A stretch of DNA of 64,000 bases from Mycolicibacterium poriferae (GTDB lineage: Bacteria > Actinomycetota > Actinomycetes > Mycobacteriales > Mycobacteriaceae). The number at the start of each line of letters is the position of its first letter. Position 1 is the stretch's first letter. Below the pieces are notes generated by a model. That model was not told the origin of the DNA, ran no database searches, and saw only the letters and a list, made by a program, of their open reading frames with translations. Both the position numbers and the translations under genes were made by a program. The stretch spans positions 3,410,001 to 3,474,000 of the forward strand of contig NZ_AP022570.1 of the NCBI RefSeq assembly GCF_010728325.1, in the 5' to 3' direction. Of the stretch, positions 58,310 through 64,000 are shown in pieces.

Positions 58310-60514
58310 TCATCGACGCGGCTCGACCGAGTTGCGCATCGCCTCGCACAGCGCAGCCGCCCGGGCGTCGGTGAACAGGCCTTCGAGCAGCACCTGCCGG
58401 CCGTCCGGGCCACCCAGCGGAACTCGCCAGTTGGGGTACTCGTCGGTGGTGCCGGGCTGATTCTGGGTGCGCACCTCACCGACGGCGTCAGCCAGCGACA
58501 GCGCCAGCAACCGCGACGGGGTGCGGCCCAGGTAGCGGTGCAGGGCCAACACCACCGCGTCGACGTCGGCACCGTCACCATCGTCGGCACCGTCGGCACC
58601 GTCGGCACCGTCACCGTCGTTCTCGTCGCGGTCGTCGCCGAGCAGACCGACCCGGCGCAACTCGGCCATCCAGGCCTGCTGCCCGGCCCGGTCACTGGCA
58701 AGCTCCTCCGCGGCCGGGCGCGTGAGCAGGTCCAATTCGGCCCGCAGTCGCACGTGCACGCCGGCCAGATAGCCCGCCGTCGGCGGCAGGTCGTGGGTGG
58801 TGACCGCGGACAGGCAATATTCGCGCCACCGCTCGGCGGGCAATGGGCGTCCCTCGTCGTCCTGCTCGAACCACAGGATCGACGTGCCGAACAGACCGCG
58901 GTCGCGCAGGTAGTCGCGCACCCAGGGTTCGACCGTGCCCAGGTCCTCGCCCACCACCACCGCACCGGCGCGGTAGGCCTCCAGGGCGACGATGCCGATC
59001 ATCGCCTCGTGGTCGTAGCGCACGTAGGTGCCCTCCGTGGGCGGCGCACCCTTCGGTATCCACCACAACCGGAACAACCCGATGATGTGGTCGATGCGCA
59101 CCCCGCCCGCGTGCCGCAACACCGCGGCCACCAGCGCACGGAACGGCTCGTAGGCCGCCTCGGCCAGCCGGTCGGGCCGCCACGGCGGCTGTGACCAGTC
59201 CTGACCGAGCTGATTGAACTCGTCGGGTGGCGCCCCTGCCGTCACTCCGAGCGCCAGCACGTCCTGCAGCGCCCAGGCGTCAGCACCGTCGGGATCGACG
59301 CCGACGGCGAGGTCGGCCATGATGCCCAGCGCCATCCCCGCCTGCACGGCCGAGCGCTGCGCGGCGCCGAACTGCTCGTCGACGACGAACTGCAGCCAGC
59401 GGTGGAAGTCCACCTCCGCCTCATGCTCCACGGCGAAGTGGGCCACCGCCTCGCTGCGCGGGTGCTGCAGCTCGGCCGGCCACTCATGCCAGTCCGCGCC
59501 GTGGTGTTCGGCCAGGGCGCACCAGGTGGCGAAGTCGTCGAGGCTGCGACCCTCCCGAGCCCGGAACGCGGCGTAGGCGATCTCACGGCCGGCCGAGAAC
59601 TCGACGAGGTAGACGCTCTCCAACGCCGCGCGCTTGGCCTTCCAGGCGCTGTCGCGGTCGATCTGCTCGGCGCGCGCGGCCCGGGACTGCACCTGTTGCC
59701 GGGCTTTGCGGATCCGACCCCGGTGACGCAACAGGGCGTACTCGGGGATGGCCTCGACCCGCACATAGATCGGGTTGACGAAACGGCGCGACGTCGGCAG
59801 GTAGGGCGAGGGTTCCATCGGCGCGGTCGGGGCGGCCGCGTGCATCGGGTTGACCAGCACGAAACCGGCTCCGTGCTGGGCGGCCGACCACACCGCCAGG
59901 TCGGTGAGGTCGGTCAGATCGCCGACCCCCCAGGAGTTCTCGGAGCGGACGCTGTAGAGCTGGGCGGCCAGGCCCCAGGCGCGGCCGCCGCCGAGCCGGG
60001 TCGGCACATCCAGCTTGGCGGGCGCGACGATGACCGGCGTGCTGATGTCGGTGGGACCGACCTGCATGTGCAGGTGGTGGTAGCCGATCGGCACATCCGC
60101 GGGCAGTTCGAAGGTGGCCTCGCCGACCGAGCGGCCGTCGAGGTCGAACGGCGGCCGGTTGTTCTCCAGCTGCCGCAGACCGGTGCGCACGCTGCCGTCC
60201 TCCAGGCGCATCCACAGCCGGACCGGATCACCGTGGGTGACGTGCACCCAGAACGGTGTGGTCACGCCGTGGCGCCCGACGATCGACGGCGGCAACGACC
60301 GCGTCCAGTACTGCCGGTCGTGATCGGCCAGGGCGGCGGCCCGGTCCTCCTCGGTGGCGGCGGGTACACCCAGCGCCTCGAGGACGGCGATCAGCGTGGT
60401 CGCGCCGGCGCTGACCCGCCGGCCGCTCCAGTCCTCGTAGTCCGCCGCCACCCCGTAACGCTGGGCGAGGTCGATCAGCGAGGAGGGCGGTTGCGCCGCC
60501 ACTTCGGTTGCCAT
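58310..60514 (-). CDS. malQ: 4-alpha-glucanotransferase (amylomaltase, GH77)
   Basis: A 734-residue enzyme that transfers glucan segments between maltodextrins in glycogen/maltose metabolism. Catalytic blocks are GGVRIDHIIGLFRLWW (nucleophile Asp near 474), VVVGEDLGTV (acid/base Glu near 522) and TTHDLPPTAGYL (Asp near 573). Between the barrel and the C-terminus an acidic insert reads DGDGADGADGADDGDGAD, encoded by a 9-bp DNA repeat; this is unlike other family members and probably a disordered linker. ATG 60514 is chosen by the family N-terminus. Confidence 0.93.
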   Translation of the reverse strand: MATEVAAQPPSSLIDLAQRYGVAADYEDWSGRRVSAGATTLIAVLEALGVPAATEEDRAAALADHDRQYWTRSLPPSIVGRHGVTTPFWVHVTHGDPVRLWMRLEDGSVRTGLRQLENNRPPFDLDGRSVGEATFELPADVPIGYHHLHMQVGPTDISTPVIVAPAKLDVPTRLGGGRAWGLAAQLYSVRSENSWGVGDLTDLTDLAVWSAAQHGAGFVLVNPMHAAAPTAPMEPSPYLPTSRRFVNPIYVRVEAIPEYALLRHRGRIRKARQQVQSRAARAEQIDRDSAWKAKRAALESVYLVEFSAGREIAYAAFRAREGRSLDDFATWCALAEHHGADWHEWPAELQHPRSEAVAHFAVEHEAEVDFHRWLQFVVDEQFGAAQRSAVQAGMALGIMADLAVGVDPDGADAWALQDVLALGVTAGAPPDEFNQLGQDWSQPPWRPDRLAEAAYEPFRALVAAVLRHAGGVRIDHIIGLFRLWWIPKGAPPTEGTYVRYDHEAMIGIVALEAYRAGAVVVGEDLGTVEPWVRDYLRDRGLFGTSILWFEQDDEGRPLPAERWREYCLSAVTTHDLPPTAGYLAGVHVRLRAELDLLTRPAAEELASDRAGQQAWMAELRRVGLLGDDRDENDGDGADGADGADDGDGADVDAVVLALHRYLGRTPSRLLALSLADAVGEVRTQNQPGTTDEYPNWRVPLGGPDGRQVLLEGLFTDARAAALCEAMRNSVEPRR
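58565..58618. repeat. 9-bp coding tandem repeat in malQ
   Basis: GTCGGCACC and variants (GTCACCATC, GTCACC) run in tandem through about 54 bases of malQ, coding for repeated Asp-Gly-Ala. The frame is kept because the unit is a multiple of three, so copy number could vary without breaking the gene. Confidence 0.7.
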
Positions 60515-60614
60515 GCCGCCAATCTTGCCTGCCGTTGCGCATCTGAGCCCAACATCCCCGCCCAGGGGCCCGGGCGGGCGCAGTTGCGCAGGGGCGGCCG
60601 GTAATCTCGCGGGC

Positions 60615-61835
60615 ATGGCGACCGAACCGCCGATCGGCGGCGAGGTCAACCACCGCCGGGCCCGGCTGGCCGTGGCGGCCCTGTTCTTCAGCAACGGGGC
60701 GCTGTTCGCCACCCTGCTGCCGCGCTATCCCGAGATCAAATCGGATCTCGGGATGTCCAATGCCGGATTCGGTGCGGCCGTGGCGGCGTTCTCGGCGGGG
60801 GCGCTACTGGCCGGCATCGCAGCGGCCGTGCTGATCCGCCGTTTCGGTTCGGCGCGGGTGGCCTTGGTGACGACCATGCTGCTGGCCGGGTTCATCGTGG
60901 CCGCCGGGATGGCACCCGCGCCGTTGCTGTTCGCCGGCGCCCTGTTCGTCGCCGGGGCCAGCGACGGGGTGACCGACGTCGCCCAGAACGTCAACGGACT
61001 TCGCCTGCAACGACTTTACGGCCGTTCGATCATCAACTCCCTGCACGCGGTGTGGGCGGTGGGAGCCATCGTGGGCGGGTTGACGGGGGCCGCGGCGATC
61101 GCGCTGCACATTCCGCGCGGCGGGCATCTGGCCGGTGCGGCGACCCTGTTCTGCGGGCTGGTGATCGTGGCCTATCCACACCTGCTGCCCGGCGCCGACC
61201 ACGACGAACACCCTTCGGCGGGGCGGGCCGGCGACCGCCCGGTGCCCTCGGCGGTCTGGATCACGCTGGCGGCGCTGGTCGGGATCGCCGTCGCGGGCGC
61301 CACCGTCGAAGATGCCGGCAGTTCGTGGGCGACGCTGTATCTGCGCGACAGCCTGGACGCCCCGGGCTCGGTCGCGGCGCTCGGCTATGTCGCGCTGGTC
61401 GGGTCCATGTTCGTCGGTCGGCTGCTCGGCGACCGACTGGTCGATCGCTTCGGCGACCGTGCCGTGACCCGCGCCGGCGGGGTGGTGGCCGCCGCCGGGA
61501 TGGGTGCCGCGCTGGCATTTCCGTCGGTGCCGGGCACCATCGCGGGTTTCGCCGCGGCGGGACTGGGTGTGGCGACGGTGGTGCCCGCGGCGATGCGCGC
61601 GGCCGACGAGCTGCCGGGACTGCGGGCCGGAACCGGCCTGACGGTGCTGACCTGGCTGATGCGCGTCGGATTTCTGGGTGCGCCGCTGCTCGTGGGCGTG
61701 GTCGCCGACACGGCGAGCCTGCGGGTGGGATTGCTCGGCGTGCCCATCGCCGGCGTGGCGCTGGTGCTGTTGGCGCGGGCGTTGACCGCCCGCCGCGGCA
61801 CAACGTCCGGTGTTGCGCCCCTGGACACGCCGTGA
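60615..61835 (+). CDS. MFS transporter
   Basis: A 406-residue transporter with 12 helices. FFSNGALFATLLPRYPEIKSDLGMSNAGFGAAVAAFSAGAL and RRFGSARVALVTTMLLAG (motif A region) place it in the MFS group of small drug/sugar-like carriers; GASDGVTDVAQNVNGLRLQRLYGR resembles the Fhs/YfkF-like branch. The substrate is unknown. ATG 60615 is chosen because the helices begin at once. It is divergent from malQ with a 100-bp gap, so sugar or glucan-related transport is possible. Confidence 0.82.
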   Translation: MATEPPIGGEVNHRRARLAVAALFFSNGALFATLLPRYPEIKSDLGMSNAGFGAAVAAFSAGALLAGIAAAVLIRRFGSARVALVTTMLLAGFIVAAGMAPAPLLFAGALFVAGASDGVTDVAQNVNGLRLQRLYGRSIINSLHAVWAVGAIVGGLTGAAAIALHIPRGGHLAGAATLFCGLVIVAYPHLLPGADHDEHPSAGRAGDRPVPSAVWITLAALVGIAVAGATVEDAGSSWATLYLRDSLDAPGSVAALGYVALVGSMFVGRLLGDRLVDRFGDRAVTRAGGVVAAAGMGAALAFPSVPGTIAGFAAAGLGVATVVPAAMRAADELPGLRAGTGLTVLTWLMRVGFLGAPLLVGVVADTASLRVGLLGVPIAGVALVLLARALTARRGTTSGVAPLDTP

Positions 61836-61929
61836 ACAGCCACAATGAGGACGCGCCCGCACGCTGGTACAGTTACGTACCGCTGTGGCAGCCGGCGCGC
61901 TGCCGCACCGTCGATCGAAGGAGCTCGGG

Positions 61930-63501
61930 ATGACTGCGGAAGCCACCACCCGTCGCCCAGCCGACGGCCGCCCGGTGGTCGACACCACCCACGGCCCGGT
62001 CCGCGGGGTCGACAACGGCATCGTCAAGGCCTGGAAGGCCGTGCGTTACGCCGCCGCGCCCGTCGGCGAACTGCGGTGGCGCGCACCCCAGCCGCCGCAG
62101 AAGTGGACCGAACCCGCCGACGCGTCGCGCGTGGGCCCGGTGTGCCCCCAACCCACCGATCCCAAGATCCCGATCGACCTCGGCGCACCGCAGGGCGACG
62201 ATTTCCTGTCGCTCAATGTCTGGGCACCCCCCGACACCCAGCCCGGCGACGGCAAGCCGGTGATGGTGTGGGTCCACGGCGGAGCCTACGTGCTGGGCTC
62301 TGCCAGTCAGCCGCTCTACCACGGTGCCGCGCTGGCCACCGGCGGCGACGTGATCGTCGTGACCGTCAACTACCGGCTCGGCGCGTTCGGCTTCCTGGAA
62401 CTGCCCACCCTGGGCGCCGACAGCGAACGCTTCGCCACCAACCTCGGTCTGCGCGACGTGCTCGCCGCCCTGGAGTGGGTCCGCGACAACATCGCCGCCT
62501 TCGGCGGTGACCCGGCCAAGGTGACGTTGTTCGGTGAGTCCGCCGGCGGCGGGGTGGTCACCACGCTGCTGGGCAGCCCCGCTGCCGCCGGCCTGTTCAG
62601 CGCGGCGATCGCGCAGAGCTCCCCGGCGACGTCGTCCTATGACACCGAACGCGCCCGCCGGGTGGCCGCCCGCTTCCTCGAGGTGCTCGACCTCGGAACC
62701 GGCGACCTCGACCGCCTGCACGGGTTGCCGACCCAGGCTGTCGTGGAGGCGTCCCGCACGGTGTTCGACGAGGTGCCGGTCAACACGCCGGGCCTTCTCG
62801 CGTTCGCCCCGATCGTCGACGGCGACGTTGTCCCGGACTACCCGATCGCCACCGCGCGGCGGGGGATGACGCACCCGGTGCCGCTGATCATCGGCACCAA
62901 CAAGAACGAGGCCGCGCTGTTCCGGTACATGAAGTCGCCGTTGATGCCCGTCACGCCGGAACGCGTCAAGGCGATGTTCGCCCAGATCGCCTCCGAACAG
63001 CCGGACGTGCGGCTGCCCAGCCCCGCGGACCTGGACGGGACCTACCGCGGCCGCGGCAAGGTCAAGGGCATGGGCCTCAGCAGCGACCTGGGTTTCCGGA
63101 TGCCCTCGATCTGGTTCGCCGACGGGCACCGCGCGGTCGCGCCGGTCTACCTGTACCGGTTCGACTTCGCCACCCCGTTCCTGAAGCTCGTGCGCCTGCA
63201 CGCCGCGCACGCCACCGAGTTGCCGTTCGTGTGGGGCAACCTCGGCTCCGGCCGCAAGGACCCGACGTTCGCGCTGGGTGGGCGCAAGGCCGGGCAGCAG
63301 GTGTCCGAGAGGTTGCGCGCCCGCTGGACGAACTTCGCGCGCCACGGCCGTCCCGACGGCCCGGGCGGGGAACCGGCCTGGCATCCCTACGACGCCGACC
63401 GCCGGGCCACCCTCGTCATCGACAAGACCGACGCCGTGATCGACGACCTCGACGCCGACGTGCGCCGCGCGTGGGGCGACGACGTGTTGAGCTTCCGGTA
63501 G
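61930..63501 (+). CDS. Type-B carboxylesterase
   Basis: A 523-residue alpha/beta hydrolase of the carboxylesterase/cholinesterase family. The nucleophile elbow is GESAGG (Ser204), the oxyanion segment VWVHGGAYVLGSAS, and the opening TTHGPVRGVDNGIVKAWKAVRYAAAPVGELRW is characteristic. The His of the triad is probably in LHAAHATELPFVWGN. It hydrolyses ester or amide bonds of an unknown substrate, in the cytoplasm as no signal peptide is seen. AAGGAG lies 6 bases before the ATG. The desaturase-like gene follows after 13 bases and may be co-transcribed. Confidence 0.92.
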   Translation: MTAEATTRRPADGRPVVDTTHGPVRGVDNGIVKAWKAVRYAAAPVGELRWRAPQPPQKWTEPADASRVGPVCPQPTDPKIPIDLGAPQGDDFLSLNVWAPPDTQPGDGKPVMVWVHGGAYVLGSASQPLYHGAALATGGDVIVVTVNYRLGAFGFLELPTLGADSERFATNLGLRDVLAALEWVRDNIAAFGGDPAKVTLFGESAGGGVVTTLLGSPAAAGLFSAAIAQSSPATSSYDTERARRVAARFLEVLDLGTGDLDRLHGLPTQAVVEASRTVFDEVPVNTPGLLAFAPIVDGDVVPDYPIATARRGMTHPVPLIIGTNKNEAALFRYMKSPLMPVTPERVKAMFAQIASEQPDVRLPSPADLDGTYRGRGKVKGMGLSSDLGFRMPSIWFADGHRAVAPVYLYRFDFATPFLKLVRLHAAHATELPFVWGNLGSGRKDPTFALGGRKAGQQVSERLRARWTNFARHGRPDGPGGEPAWHPYDADRRATLVIDKTDAVIDDLDADVRRAWGDDVLSFR

Positions 63502-63514
63502 GAAGGTGGTTGCC

Positions 63515-64000
63515 GTGGATCTGCTCGAAGTGCTGCCACCACCGATGCGCGACCCGGTGTTGTTCGCGATCCCGTTCTTCCTGCTGCTGCTGATCATCGA
63601 GTGGAGCGCCGCGCGCAAGCTGGAGCATCTGGTCGACGAGACGGGCCGACCGAGTTCGGGCTCACATCAGGCCCGCGACTCCTGGGCCAGCATCTCGATG
63701 GGCCTGGTCTCGGTGTTCACCATGGGCGCCTGGAAGTTCCTCGCCCTGCTCGGGTATGCGGCGATCTACGCCTATATAGCGCCGTGGCAGTTGTCGGCGG
63801 GGCAGTGGTACACCTGGGTGATCGCGATCGTCGGGGTCGATCTGCTGTTCTACGCCTACCACCGCACCGCTCATCGGGTACGGCTGATCTGGGCCACCCA
63901 TCAGGCCCACCATTCCAGCCGCTACTTCAACTTCGCGACCGCGCTGCGTCAGAAGTGGAACAACAGCGGGGAGATCCTGATGTGGATCCCGTTGCCGCTG
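63515..64000 (+). CDS. Sterol-desaturase/fatty-acid-hydroxylase family membrane protein (3 prime end cut by window edge)
   Basis: The first 162 codons are present. An N-terminal helix (VLFAIPFFLLLLIIEW) and two more helices precede the start of the histidine cluster: FYAYHRTAH and WATHQAHHSS, the first two of the three His boxes that hold the di-iron centre in this family. It should hydroxylate or desaturate a lipid or sterol in the membrane. GTG 63515 has GGAAGG about 8 bases upstream. The remaining His box lies beyond the window. Confidence 0.85.
   Translation, partial: MDLLEVLPPPMRDPVLFAIPFFLLLLIIEWSAARKLEHLVDETGRPSSGSHQARDSWASISMGLVSVFTMGAWKFLALLGYAAIYAYIAPWQLSAGQWYTWVIAIVGVDLLFYAYHRTAHRVRLIWATHQAHHSSRYFNFATALRQKWNNSGEILMWIPLPL

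Noticed and set aside
1-64000. tRNA, rRNA or phage genes
   Set aside because: No cloverleaf-like or rRNA sequence, integrase or structural phage gene was recognised by eye; a covariance search would be needed to exclude small RNAs.

Overview
The window is high-GC actinobacterial DNA that reads as a non-tuberculous, probably fast-growing mycobacterium (Mycolicibacterium type). The evidence is an MmpS/MmpL pair, furA-katG, a UdgX-type uracil-DNA glycosylase, a baeRF/Rv2629-like protein, a PknH_C-type lipoprotein, DUF732 and DUF5078 secreted proteins, monomeric isocitrate dehydrogenase, a SigF-family sigma factor, IdeR-like boxes and frequent GTG/TTG starts. Genes are tightly packed, with many 4-base start/stop overlaps (ATGA, GTGA, TTGA). 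I see no rRNA, tRNA or CRISPR array. Family names are from reading the translations; no database search was run.

1-7.5 kb is an iron locus. A minus-strand operon encodes an FbpABC-type Fe(III) ABC importer followed, with overlapping stop and start, by an adenylation plus carrier-protein synthetase that runs off the left edge. Divergently lie efeO and efeB, without an efeU permease. Two IdeR-like boxes sit between the two units. 7.5-13.3 kb holds a mechanosensitive channel with a cyclic-nucleotide domain, translationally coupled to a membrane nucleotide cyclase whose catalytic residues look degenerate, then a secreted phosphodiesterase with a very acidic linker. 13.3-15.0 kb is an IS110-family element: a frameshifted transposase, a strongly folded leader that is a bridge-RNA candidate, and an 8-bp direct repeat that may mark its ends.

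15-25.2 kb carries a membrane-anchored M15-like peptidase, an MFS transporter, an orphan histidine kinase, a cupin, lipoproteins, monomeric icd2, a Pro/Ala-rich membrane protein (a paralogue lies at 40.8 kb) and an acyltransferase. 25.2-33.7 kb is stress and defence: furA-katG, a fused STAS/HATPase regulator with a small partner gene, a GT4 glycosyltransferase, the Rv2629-like protein, udgX and a SigF-family sigma factor. 33.7-40.5 kb has tex, a PknH_C lipoprotein and a compact ethanolamine operon (eat-eutB-eutC) with no microcompartment genes.

40.8-51 kb has the paralogue, an acyl-CoA-dehydrogenase-like flavoprotein, an MFS transporter, an mmpS-mmpL operon continuing into three small secreted proteins, and a divergent P450. 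51-64 kb has SnoaL-like proteins, a GDSL hydrolase, an LmeA-like protein, a Nudix hydrolase, a three-gene diiron protein/reductase/SnoaL operon, malQ, an MFS transporter, a type-B carboxylesterase and a sterol-desaturase-like protein cut by the right edge.

Several gene junctions (43.2, 50.85, 52.2 and 53.7 kb), and the interior of malQ, carry short tandem repeats of unrelated sequence. The least explained and most attractive parts are the iron locus with its coupled A-T synthetase, the structured IS110 leader, the degenerate cyclase/channel pair and the MmpL operon with three exported proteins.
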